Positions 1 to 5,929 of a stretch of 8,962 bases of DNA are shown piece by piece. The stretch spans positions 1,797,298 to 1,806,259 of the forward strand of contig NZ_JH164926.1 in NCBI RefSeq assembly GCF_000226875.1, read 5' to 3'. Source of the DNA: Neisseria shayeganii 871. GTDB lineage: Bacteria; Pseudomonadota; Gammaproteobacteria; Burkholderiales; Neisseriaceae. Position 1 is the first letter of the stretch. Every line of letters begins with the position of its first letter. The translations under genes were made by a program, and so were the position numbers. The notes under the pieces were generated by a model that was given only the letters and a program-made list of their open reading frames with translations, made no database searches and was not told the origin of the DNA.

Positions 1-101
1 TCTACTTCAGCCCCATTCAATAATGTGGATTGCCGCCAGAACCGTTTGCCAACCGTGCGGGGGACTTGCCCGCCGCCGCAGCGGGCGCACGGCTGTAGCA
101 T
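1..101 (-). CDS. Possible start of an unrecognised gene, cut by the left edge
   Basis: A minus-strand reading frame opens with ATG at 99-101 and stays open to the window edge, giving about 33 residues. It begins MLQPCARCGGGQVPR, with a CxxC pair (Cys5, Cys8) that could be half of a zinc ribbon. No strong ribosome binding site precedes it, and 33 open codons in GC-rich DNA can occur by chance. It lies just past a DUS and the stop of the FMN reductase on the same strand. I do not recognise the protein; it may equally be non-coding. Confidence 0.2.
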   Translation of the reverse strand, partial: MLQPCARCGGGQVPRTVGKRFWRQSTLLNGAEV

Positions 102-119
102 ACGCACGCTTGGAAAAGT

Positions 120-131
120 TTCAGGTAGCCT
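120..131 (-). repeat. DNA uptake sequence (Eikenella dialect), exact copy
   Basis: The plus strand reads TTCAGGTAGCCT, the reverse complement of AGGCTACCTGAA. It lies two bases beyond the stop codon of the FMN reductase, a typical post-gene position for DUS. DUS are bound by the pilus-associated receptor ComP during natural transformation in Neisseriaceae (established for the family). Confidence 0.85.
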
Positions 132-133
132 GC

Positions 134-670
134 TTACTCGGCCGCCCAAGCATAAAAAGCAGCGGCAAATTTGTTTAAAAATGCGGCGGTGCGCTCGTCG
201 CTCACCTGCCCCTTGTCCAGTGCGGCATTGGCGCGGCTCAAAAACACCTCCGGCGCAATCAGCACCTCGACGCCCAAAGATTGCAGGCTTTGACGCAAAT
301 GCAGGCCGCTGTTGATGCCGCCGTAGCTGCCCGGCGATGCGGTGGCAACCGCCACTTTTTTGCCGTTCCACACGCTGTGCCCGAAGGGGCGCGAGCCGAT
401 GTCGATCAGGTTTTTCACGGCGGCCGGCATGCTGCGGTTGTGCTCGGGGCTGACGATCAGCACCGCGTCGGCGGCGCGCAGTTGGGCGCGTACGCGCTCG
501 TATTCGGGCAGGCTTTGGCTATCGCGGTCTTGGGTGTACAGCGGCAGGTCGCCGATGTGCACTTCTTCTACGTGCACGCCCGCCGGGGCTTGGGCGACGA
601 TGTGCGCGGCCACGGCGCGGTTGATGGAGTTTTGGCTGAGACTGCCGACAACCAGGGCAATGTGGGTCAT
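134..670 (-). CDS. NADPH-dependent FMN reductase family protein (flavodoxin-like oxidoreductase)
   Basis: Predicted cytosolic flavoprotein of 178 residues, typical of the FMN_red family (ChrR/YieF/azoreductase group), which uses NAD(P)H to reduce FMN, quinones, chromate or azo compounds. The N-terminal GSLSQNSINR (residues 9-18) is the FMN phosphate-binding loop. SPEHNRSMPAAVKNLID (74-90) followed by SRP is the second family signature, and ASPGSYGG (111-118) is the third flavin-contacting loop. The ATG at 668-670 follows an AAAGGACG ribosome binding site. It is the last gene of a run of four minus-strand genes, 93 bases after the acetyltransferase with a DUS between, so it may be transcribed separately. 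The family assignment is firm; the natural substrate cannot be read from the sequence. Confidence 0.9.
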   Translation of the reverse strand: MTHIALVVGSLSQNSINRAVAAHIVAQAPAGVHVEEVHIGDLPLYTQDRDSQSLPEYERVRAQLRAADAVLIVSPEHNRSMPAAVKNLIDIGSRPFGHSVWNGKKVAVATASPGSYGGINSGLHLRQSLQSLGVEVLIAPEVFLSRANAALDKGQVSDERTAAFLNKFAAAFYAWAAE

Positions 671-714
671 GGAACGTCCTTTATGCGTGATGACGGATGA
701 AGTGGGGAAAACAG

Positions 715-726
715 AGGCTACCTGAA
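715..726 (+). repeat. DNA uptake sequence (Eikenella dialect), exact copy
   Basis: AGGCTACCTGAA on the plus strand, between the FMN reductase start and the acetyltransferase stop. A single copy with no inverted partner nearby, so it is not expected to form a terminator hairpin. Confidence 0.85.
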
Positions 727-763
727 AAACAGATGGCTCAAAACGCTTTTAGGCGCCGCCGTG

Positions 764-1045
764 TCATACCGAGTGGGCTTGGTATTCGGGGTGTTTGTCG
801 ATATAGGCTTTCACCAAAGGGCAAACCGGCTTCACTTTCAAGCCTTTGGCCACTGCGTCGTCGAGTACGTATTTGACCAGAAAAGAAGCGATGCCGCGCC
901 CGCCCAATTCGGGCGGCACTTCGGTGCGCGTATAGGCGATGCCGCCTTCGAACAATTCGTAATTCTCAAAAGCGATGTGGCCTTCTTCATGGATTTCAAA
1001 GCGGTTTTGTTCGGTATTGTTGATCACAACGTAATCGCGGGACAT
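764..1045 (-). CDS. Small GNAT-like N-acetyltransferase (YjdJ type, Acetyltransf_CG family)
   Basis: A 93-residue protein of the short GNAT family (COG2388), about the full usual length of these single-domain proteins. The acetyl-CoA pyrophosphate loop is seen as ELGGRGIA (46-53). The family's C-terminal signature KPVCPLVKAYIDKHPEY spans 72-88, with the conserved Cys75-Pro and His-Pro-Glu-Tyr. The frame is open upstream to an ATG at 1099, but I chose 1045 because AAGGA lies six bases before it and the protein then starts MSRDYVVINN, where the domain begins. A GATAAT -10-like hexamer at 1098-1103 would also put transcription downstream of the longer start. The acceptor substrate is unknown for most members. 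Gaps of 93 and 131 bases to its same-strand neighbours do not suggest tight co-translation. Confidence 0.87.
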   Translation of the reverse strand: MSRDYVVINNTEQNRFEIHEEGHIAFENYELFEGGIAYTRTEVPPELGGRGIASFLVKYVLDDAVAKGLKVKPVCPLVKAYIDKHPEYQAHSV

Positions 1046-1176
1046 GGTTTTTCCTTGGGGTGATTGGTGATGGGTGCCTTTTTCAGCAACCGGAGGCATT
1101 ATCAGCCGGCCGGCGGTGCTTTGGGCGGCAAAGTTTGTGTTGGCCGCAGCCTGGCCGCGGTAAAACGACAGCCGCC

Positions 1177-1716
1177 CTAAAACGAGGAGCCCGGCTCTTG
1201 TAAAAACGCCCGCTCTTCGGCCGTGCTTTCACGCTCCAGCACCTCATTGCGGTGCGGGTAGCGGCCGAAGCGGTCGATGATCACTTTATGCTTGATTTCA
1301 AAATCCAGCGCATACGGTGTGGTGTAGCGGGCAAACAGTTTTTCCGCCTGGGCATGAATGGCACGGCTTTCGCTGTGCATCAGCGGCATCAGCATAAAAT
1401 GGCGCTCGGCAGGCGCCATATCGGCAAAACCCGGTTGCCGCACCGCCTCCTGCGCCAAAGCCACCGCCATATTGTCTTGGGCAAACGCCAAGGGGCTGTT
1501 GCGGTGGAGATTGCGCGAAAACTGGTCGAGCACAATGATTTCGGCCAGCCGTCCGGTTAGGGTGTCGCGCCAGCCGTCCAGTTCCGAATACACCGCTTGT
1601 TGCCAAACATCGTAAAAGCGGCTGCGGATTTGTGCGTCAAACGCATCGCTTTTGGCAAACCAAAAGGGCTGGTTGGCATCGTTGAACCAAAAATCAAGTA
1701 CGGTTTGCGGGCTCAT
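1177..1716 (-). CDS. DUF924 family protein
   Basis: A 179-residue predicted cytosolic, all-alpha protein of the DUF924 family (COG3803), full length for the family. Recognisable blocks are VLDFWF near the N-terminus, VLDQFSRNLHR in the middle (the family has LDQFxRNxxR), MHSE with its conserved His-Ser-Glu, and the C-terminal RFGRYPHRNEVLERESTAEE. Structures in the family are TPR-like helical bundles; no enzymatic role is established. The start ATG at 1714-1716 follows AGGAG at good spacing. It lies 85 bases downstream of pirin on the same strand, with an inverted DUS pair in between that probably limits readthrough. The family call is secure, the function unknown. Confidence 0.9.
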   Translation of the reverse strand: MSPQTVLDFWFNDANQPFWFAKSDAFDAQIRSRFYDVWQQAVYSELDGWRDTLTGRLAEIIVLDQFSRNLHRNSPLAFAQDNMAVALAQEAVRQPGFADMAPAERHFMLMPLMHSESRAIHAQAEKLFARYTTPYALDFEIKHKVIIDRFGRYPHRNEVLERESTAEERAFLQEPGSSF

Positions 1717-1737
1717 GGCGGCTCCTGACGGGGTTTG

Positions 1738-1773
1738 AGGCTACCTGAACATCCGTCTCTTTTCAGGTAGCCT
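1738..1773 (-). terminator. Inverted DUS pair, likely transcription terminator after pirin
   Basis: Two exact DUS copies face each other: AGGCTACCTGAA at 1738-1749 and its reverse complement at 1762-1773, separated by 12 bases. RNA from this region can form a perfect 12-bp stem. Inverted DUS pairs are a known terminator form in Neisseriaceae. It lies 28 bases beyond the pirin stop and 21 bases before the DUF924 start. On the minus strand the downstream flank is CAAACCCCG, without a U-run, so termination may be partial. Confidence 0.65.
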
Positions 1774-1801
1774 GCGAATGGTGACGAACCGAACGAGGGC
1801 A

Positions 1802-2518
1802 TCAAGACAATGCCATCGGCACGTCCATCAATAAGATTTCGGCATCGCCCAAGGCCTCCACTTCAAAGGCGTCGGTGTCCCACAGCCCCAAGCCGTCGCG
1901 CTCGTGCAGGAGGTGTCCGCCGACGCGGGCTTCGCCTTTGATCACGAAAACATACACGCCGTTGCCGGCTTTTTTCACGGTATAGGTTTTGCGGGTGCCC
2001 TGATCGAATTTGGCCAGCGAAAACCAAGCATCTTGGTGGATCCACACGCCGTCGTCTTCGGGATTGGGCGACAGCACCTGCTGGAAATCGTTGGGTTTGG
2101 CCTGCTCGGCAAGGGTGATTTGCTGGTAGCGGGGGGCGACATCGCGCTGATTGGGGAACACCCAGATTTGCAGGAATTTCACCGCCTCGTCGGCATTCGC
2201 ATTCATTTCGCTGTGGGTGACGCCGGTGCCGGCAGACATCACTTGAATATCGCCGTTGCGGATGATGCTGCCGTTGCCCATGCTGTCTTTGTGGGCCAGA
2301 TCGCCGCTCAAGGGGATGGAGATGATTTCCATATTGTTGTGCGGATGGGTGCCGAAGCCGCCGCCGCCGGCCACTTGGTCGTCGTTGATCACGCGCAGCA
2401 CGCCAAAATGCATCCGCTGCGGGTTGTAATAGTCGGCAAAGCTGAAGGTATGGCGGCTTTTGAGCCAGCCGTGGTTGGCCAGGCCGCGGGTGTCGGCTGC
2501 ATGGTAAACGGTTTGCAT
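1802..2518 (-). CDS. Pirin family protein (YhhW-like bicupin)
   Basis: A 238-residue bicupin, full length for bacterial pirins such as E. coli YhhW, some of which have quercetin 2,3-dioxygenase activity in vitro. The N-terminal cupin (about 10-125) holds all four expected metal ligands: His58 and His60 in THPHNNMEI, and His102 and Glu104 in THSEMNA. The C-terminal cupin (about 145-235) lacks a matching His set, as is normal in the family. The region HTFSFADYYNPQRMHFGVL (23-41) is a classic pirin N-terminus. ATG at 2516-2518 follows AGGAG. It is transcribed divergently from a LysR-type gene 127 bases away, an arrangement that suggests control by that regulator. It is likely cytosolic; the true substrate is unknown. 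Confidence 0.93.
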   Translation of the reverse strand: MQTVYHAADTRGLANHGWLKSRHTFSFADYYNPQRMHFGVLRVINDDQVAGGGGFGTHPHNNMEIISIPLSGDLAHKDSMGNGSIIRNGDIQVMSAGTGVTHSEMNANADEAVKFLQIWVFPNQRDVAPRYQQITLAEQAKPNDFQQVLSPNPEDDGVWIHQDAWFSLAKFDQGTRKTYTVKKAGNGVYVFVIKGEARVGGHLLHERDGLGLWDTDAFEVEALGDAEILLMDVPMALS

Positions 2519-2645
2519 GGTGTGCTCCTGATGATGTGTGTGTTTTGGGCCCCGAGTGGTGAGGCAGTGGGCGGATTATACGATTAATCTTTTTTTTAAA
2601 TAAATAGGGTAAAATGCAAATATTTGATGCAATATTGGAACAATA
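2519..2645. promoter_or_regulatory. Divergent pirin/LysR control region
   Basis: A 127-bp intergenic region whose LysR-side half is AT-rich, unlike its GC-rich surroundings. On the minus strand a perfect TATAAT (2575-2580) is the likely pirin -10 box. The 17-bp spacer (2581-2597) contains an eight-T run at 2590-2597, and the -35 position (2598-2603, TTATTT) is poor, consistent with a promoter that needs an activator. Two perfect palindromes sit side by side near the LysR start: CAAATATTTG (2617-2626) and CAATATTG (2630-2637), with centres 12 bp apart. They are candidate binding sites for the LysR protein, which classically binds T-N11-A dyads. TAAAAT at 2610-2615 is a possible LysR -10 box. 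The binding roles are inferred. Confidence 0.55.
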
Positions 2646-3524
2646 ATGGGTTTATTGGACGATATGGCTTTGTTTGTGGAAGTGGTGAAGGCCAAAGGTT
2701 TCCGCGGCGCGGCGCAAAAGCTGGGCTTACCCGGCTCCACCGTGTCGCGCCGGGTCAGCGCTTTGGAAAAAAACATCGGCCTGCGCCTGCTCAACCGCAC
2801 CACGCGCAAGGTGGAGCTCACCGAAGCGGGCGCCATTTATTACGAGCGCTGCCGCTACATTGTCGAAGAAGCCGCCGCCGCCCACTTGGCCCTTAGCGAG
2901 ATGGTGGCGCAGCCGGCCGGCACATTGCGCCTGTCGGTGGCCTCTGATGTGGCCCGTTTTCTGATTGCCCCGTTTTTGCCCGAGTTTGCCGAGCGCTACC
3001 CGCACATCGGCTTCGATTTCGACCTGTCCGACCGTCATGTCGATTTGGTCGGCGAGCCGGTTGATCTCGCCATCCGGGTAGGACAGCCGGCTGACTCGCT
3101 GCTGATTGCCTATCCCTTAGCCACGCTGTGCTGCCGGCTCTATGCCGCGCCGGGCTACCTGAAAAAATACGGCACGCCGGAGAACCCGGAGTCGCTGGCC
3201 CGTCACCAATGCTTTCCGCGCACCGCCCGCCAAAAAGAATGGACGCTCACCCGCGGCAGTAAAGAAGTGAAAGTGCCGATACAGAGCCGCTTCACCGCCA
3301 ACGACCTCAGTTTCAGCCGCCACCTCGCCACCCAAGGCCTAGGCATCATCATGCTGCCCGAAATCATGGCCGCCCACGAAGTGGCCAGCGGCGAACTGCG
3401 CATCCTCCTGCCCGAATGGCAGGGTGCCCGCCTGCCGATTTACGCCCTCAGCGAGACCAAGCTGCTGCCGGCCAAAGCCCTGCGCTTCATCGAGTTTTTC
3501 AAAGACAAATTGTGCCGGGAATGA
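2646..3524 (+). CDS. LysR-type transcriptional regulator
   Basis: A 292-residue LysR-family regulator, full length. The N-terminal winged HTH (about 1-62) shows the standard pattern FRGAAQKLGLPGSTVSRRV, then ALEKNIGLRLLNRTTRKVELTEAG in which the recognition helix and wing are recognisable. Residues 90-290 form the effector-binding domain, including GTLRLSV at its start and HLATQGLGIIMLPE near the end. ATG at 2646 follows only a weak GGA-containing site. It diverges from pirin, whose promoter it probably controls together with its own. A one-mismatch DUS lies inside the coding region at 3152-3163. It belongs to the subgroup that often regulates quinone or electrophile-responsive oxidoreductase genes; the effector cannot be deduced. 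Confidence 0.93.
   Translation: MGLLDDMALFVEVVKAKGFRGAAQKLGLPGSTVSRRVSALEKNIGLRLLNRTTRKVELTEAGAIYYERCRYIVEEAAAAHLALSEMVAQPAGTLRLSVASDVARFLIAPFLPEFAERYPHIGFDFDLSDRHVDLVGEPVDLAIRVGQPADSLLIAYPLATLCCRLYAAPGYLKKYGTPENPESLARHQCFPRTARQKEWTLTRGSKEVKVPIQSRFTANDLSFSRHLATQGLGIIMLPEIMAAHEVASGELRILLPEWQGARLPIYALSETKLLPAKALRFIEFFKDKLCRE
3152..3163 (+). repeat. DUS-like sequence with one mismatch, inside the LysR gene
   Basis: GGGCTACCTGAA differs from the exact DUS only at the first base. It encodes the GYLKK part of the conserved PGYLKKYG segment of the LysR protein, so it may be a coincidental or coding-constrained copy. Confidence 0.5.
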
Positions 3525-3784
3525 GCAGGGATCCAGGGTCTGTTGATCATTCGCCTAATGGCGGTATTGTTGGTAAAACGTCTGTTTACTTTGGCACAAT
3601 GCATGCAAGATGTGTCCAATCTTAACTGTGACTTTTAGCCCGCAGGCGTCAATTTTTCCTTAAAAACCGACATATTAAGCCACACTGCTGCGCTGTCAGC
3701 AGACCCTAGCGTATCCGTGATCACCGTACCAAAACTTAGCTGCCGGACTCGCGGGAAGTGCGCCACCATGAAGCGGGCAAACGG
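3525..3784. other. Gap between convergent genes, no recognised gene
   Basis: Between the LysR gene and the hydrolase, which converge. It contains a 6-bp hairpin (CTGCTG at 3685-3690 with CAGCAG at 3697-3702) without a U-tract, and a short CGCC/GGCG repeat at 3552-3563. On the minus strand the hydrolase frame stays open for about 50 codons after its TAG stop, to a TAA at 3635-3637. I see no convincing terminator or RNA gene. Confidence 0.4.
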
Positions 3785-4441
3785 CTAAACCTTTTGCTCC
3801 GCATGTAGAAAATGGCCGTGACGCAAAAAATGAGCGGTCTGCATGGCGGCGGTTTGATCGGCCAGAATACCGCTGTGGCTGACGGGCAGCACGAGATAGT
3901 CGCGGCAGTTTTCGGGACGGGTTTCTGCCAACAGCACGGTTCCGTCGCCGCCGCGATAGAGGCCCACGGCCAAACCGAGACCGAGATGGCGGTTGCCGGC
4001 GATACAACCCAAATCAAACTGTGCCGGCCACGGCGGCACATCGCCGTCGAGTGCGTGGCGGTAGGCATGGCCGATGAGCGGACGGGCGTAGCGGTGCAAA
4101 CGGTCGGCGGCCGTGCTGCCCAAGTGCGGGGTGGCCAAGGTGACGCAACGACCGCGGATCAAATCCGGATAGTCGGCAGCGAAACGGCGCAGCACAATGC
4201 CGCCCATGCTGTGGCAGACGAAATGCAGCGGCTCGCGGTGGTGGCGGTAATAGGCTTGCACTGCATCGGCCAGCCGGGCGGTGTGCTGCTTCAGGGTGTG
4301 GACAACGCTGTAATAACCGAAACGGCGGCACTGGATGCCGTGCACTTGCAGGCGGCGGGCGGTGGGCAGCATGGCCCAGGCGTGCATATGCAGGCCGTGC
4401 AGCAGCATGACCTGCAGAGGTATGGATGAATCAGGCCGCAT
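3785..4441 (-). CDS. Alpha/beta hydrolase (lipase/esterase-like)
   Basis: A 218-residue alpha/beta hydrolase. LLHGLHMHAWAM (13-24) carries the His-Gly of the oxyanion region. CHSMGG (76-81) is the nucleophile elbow with Ser78, although the first Gly of the usual GxSxG is Cys76. Asp166 in GGDGTV and His189 in SHSGIL complete a plausible triad. The layout resembles bacterial lipases of the triacylglycerol/PGAP1-like group. No signal peptide or membrane segment is seen, so it is probably cytosolic. The frame is open further upstream to 4570, but that part overlaps the STAS gene out of frame. I took the ATG at 4439-4441, which overlaps the STAS stop by 11 bases and suggests translational coupling; the ATG at 4408 is an alternative. 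The substrate is unknown. Confidence 0.85.
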   Translation of the reverse strand: MRPDSSIPLQVMLLHGLHMHAWAMLPTARRLQVHGIQCRRFGYYSVVHTLKQHTARLADAVQAYYRHHREPLHFVCHSMGGIVLRRFAADYPDLIRGRCVTLATPHLGSTAADRLHRYARPLIGHAYRHALDGDVPPWPAQFDLGCIAGNRHLGLGLAVGLYRGGDGTVLLAETRPENCRDYLVLPVSHSGILADQTAAMQTAHFLRHGHFLHAEQKV

Positions 4442-4793
4442 CGTCACCATCGGAGAGCAGCCAGCTTTGGGCGGCGGCGGCATCGTCGAAATATTTGGGG
4501 TGTTGGCGGGTGAGCAGGCCGGAGATGTGGGCGGCCAAACGGATCCAAATATCGTCCACCACAATGGCAATACGGCCGAAGTCGTTTTCGTGGCTGCTCA
4601 TGAAACGCAGCTGCTCCCACGCCATGTCGATGGTGAAGTCTTTGAGCATAGACAAATCCAGCAAGATGTCGGGGCGGTGTACCCGGTGCAAGCAATCCAG
4701 GACGGCTTGTTCGAAGGCGCGGAAATCCTCCAAAGAAAACTCATTGTAGAGGGCGACGTTCAGGCCGTAGTGCTGTTCGCGGATCGAAATCAT
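4431..4793 (-). CDS. SpoIIAA-like STAS/SEC14 domain protein
   Basis: A 120-residue single-domain protein of the SpoIIAA-like family (PF11964, STAS/SEC14 fold). It has the family pattern throughout: an N-terminal strand MISIREQHYGLNVAL, the acidic helix FSLEDFRAFEQAVLD (19-33), the strand DILLDLSMLKDF (42-53), then HENDFGRIAIVVDDIW (68-83), and the terminal YFDDAAAAQSWL (101-112). The family is thought to act in protein interaction or lipid binding; no reaction is known. The start at 4793 is preferred over the in-frame ATG at 4811 because a strong AGGAGG lies between the two, just before the chosen ATG. It is the first gene of a two-gene unit with the hydrolase. Confidence 0.88.
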   Translation of the reverse strand: MISIREQHYGLNVALYNEFSLEDFRAFEQAVLDCLHRVHRPDILLDLSMLKDFTIDMAWEQLRFMSSHENDFGRIAIVVDDIWIRLAAHISGLLTRQHPKYFDDAAAAQSWLLSDGDDAA

Positions 4794-4816
4794 AAAGCCT
4801 CCTGTGTGCAAAAGGT

Positions 4817-4828
4817 TTCAGGTAGCCC
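4817..4828 (-). repeat. DUS-like sequence with one mismatch, in the leader of the STAS gene
   Basis: The plus strand reads TTCAGGTAGCCC, which is GGGCTACCTGAA on the minus strand: one change from the exact DUS, and identical to the variant inside the LysR gene. It lies between the promoter at 4845-4873 and the STAS start, so it should be transcribed as part of the leader. Confidence 0.6.
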
Positions 4829-4844
4829 GAGAATGGGTGTGGAC

Positions 4845-4873
4845 AATATAGCGTTTTTAAAGCGCCGGCTCAA
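4845..4873 (-). promoter_or_regulatory. Sigma70-type promoter of the STAS-hydrolase unit
   Basis: On the minus strand TTGAGC (4868-4873) and TATATT (4845-4850) are separated by exactly 17 bases. Four and five of six bases match the -35 and -10 consensus. Transcription would start near 4838, giving a leader of about 45 bases that contains the DUS variant and the AGGAGG site. Confidence 0.6.
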
Positions 4874-4916
4874 TTGCGCTGCGGCCGGATATTGACTTGG
4901 CGCAAAAACGGTTGCT

Positions 4917-5780
4917 TCAGGAGGTTTTTTTTACCAGACTGCCGATGATGCCGGCAGCGATGATCACGGCCATGCCAGCGATTTCCTGCCAGCCTATTTG
5001 GTCGCCGAGCCACCAGACCCCGAGCAAGGTGGAAAACACCACGGTTAAGTAAGACAATGACGCAACGGTAAACTTTCGACCCACCTGATAGGCGCGGGTG
5101 AGGCAAAGCTGGGCCACGGTAGCGGTGATGCCGATGCCGAGCAAATAAGGCAGGGCATCTGAGCTGACGGGATGCCAGCCTTCCCAAGTGGCCAGCGCAC
5201 CGGAGAGTACGGTGGCGACCAGACAGAAATAAAACACCACCCGCCAGCCGGGTTCGCCCAACAGAGAAAGTTCGCGCACCTGCAGATAGGCCCAACCGGC
5301 GGCCAAACCGGCAGACAGACCGACTAAGCCGGCCCACTCCTGACCGGCGGCGAAGGTAGGTCGCAGTAAGATCACGATGCCGACAAAGCCCAGAAACAGG
5401 CCGGCCAGCATATTGGGCGCGATTTTTTCTTTCAGAAACAGAAAGGAAAGCAGCGCGAGAAATAAGGAAGAGGTGTAGTTTAAGGTAACGGCCGTGGCCA
5501 AAGGCAGGTGGGCGATGGCATAGAAAAACAGCATCAGGCCAAGGGTTCCGGCCACGCCGCGGCCGAGGTGGGCATGCCAATGGGGCGTACGAAAATCTTG
5601 ACGCCGCAACAGCGCCAAACCGCCCAATACCACCAGGCCGAAGGCGGTGCGCCAGAAAACCAGCTCGTTGAAACCGAAGCCGAAATCGCTGCCGGCTTTT
5701 TTGACCAGCGCGCCCATTAGGGCAAAAACGGCGGCGGCAATCACCATCCAGCCGGAGCCGAGTTTGTCTTGTTGCGGCAT
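4917..5780 (-). CDS. EamA family (DMT superfamily) transporter
   Basis: A 287-residue inner-membrane protein with two EamA repeats (about 10-140 and 150-282) and roughly ten hydrophobic helices, full length for the drug/metabolite transporter superfamily. Typical sequences are FALMGALVKKAG in helix 1, ELVFWRTAFGLVVLG in helix 2, ATAVTLNYTSSLFLALLSFL near the end of the first repeat, and YLTVVFSTLLGVWWLGD in the second. The substrate is not predictable; family members export amino acids, metabolites or drugs. No clear ribosome binding site precedes ATG 5780; instead an AAGTAA/TTACTT inverted repeat abuts it. ATG at 5747 is a less likely alternative. The last codons contain an eight-A run. It diverges from the orphan membrane protein at 5930. 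Confidence 0.92.
   Translation of the reverse strand: MPQQDKLGSGWMVIAAAVFALMGALVKKAGSDFGFGFNELVFWRTAFGLVVLGGLALLRRQDFRTPHWHAHLGRGVAGTLGLMLFFYAIAHLPLATAVTLNYTSSLFLALLSFLFLKEKIAPNMLAGLFLGFVGIVILLRPTFAAGQEWAGLVGLSAGLAAGWAYLQVRELSLLGEPGWRVVFYFCLVATVLSGALATWEGWHPVSSDALPYLLGIGITATVAQLCLTRAYQVGRKFTVASLSYLTVVFSTLLGVWWLGDQIGWQEIAGMAVIIAAGIIGSLVKKTS
4925..4932 (-). repeat. Eight-A homopolymer at the 3' end of the transporter gene
   Basis: Eight T on the plus strand (A8 in the coding strand) cover the final Val-Lys-Lys-Thr codons. One added A would replace the last residues with a tail ending KKNLLKQPFLRQVNIRPQRN, 20 residues from the first of those lysines. A run of eight is short for phase variation, so this is only a possibility. 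Confidence 0.4.
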
Positions 5781-5797
5781 AAGTAATTTGCTTACTT
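5781..5797. promoter_or_regulatory. Inverted repeat abutting the EamA start codon
   Basis: AAGTAA (5781-5786) and TTACTT (5792-5797) are perfect 6-bp arms around a 5-bp centre, starting at the base next to the transporter ATG. It occupies the place where a ribosome binding site should be. It could be an operator, or a small hairpin reducing translation. The role is inferred. Confidence 0.4.
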
Positions 5798-5929
5798 GAA
5801 AAAGAATTAAAGTGGGGGAAAATAAAAAATTTTAGTAAATTCAGGCGAAATACTTTTATGTGCTATTGTTTTTGATAATTTCAGCCACTGACTTGAAAAA
5901 TCACCGGCATTTTAGATCTAATATAAACA
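5798..5929. other. AT-rich divergent intergenic region
   Basis: This stretch between the transporter and the membrane-protein gene is far richer in A and T than the genes to its left. For the plus-strand gene, TTGAAA at 5893-5898 resembles a -35 box, but the only TATAAA-like sequences (5919-5927) are either poorly spaced or adjacent to the start codon. No promoter can be named with confidence, and no RNA gene is seen. Confidence 0.3.

Noticed and set aside
281..700. Plus-strand open frames opposite the FMN reductase
   Set aside because: They are antisense to a gene with clear family motifs, have a composition typical of mirrored codons, and resemble no family.
1904..2587. A 227-codon plus-strand frame opposite pirin
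   Set aside because: Pirin's metal-binding motifs and ribosome binding site establish the minus strand as coding. The opposite frame is a GC-rich shadow rich in Val, Ala and His.
3685..3702. Hairpin CTGCTG/CAGCAG as a terminator for the convergent genes
   Set aside because: The stem is only six pairs and no T-run follows on either strand.
4442..4570. N-terminal 43-residue extension of the hydrolase frame
   Set aside because: It lies within the STAS gene in another frame, lacks a ribosome binding site, and its residues do not look like part of the hydrolase fold.
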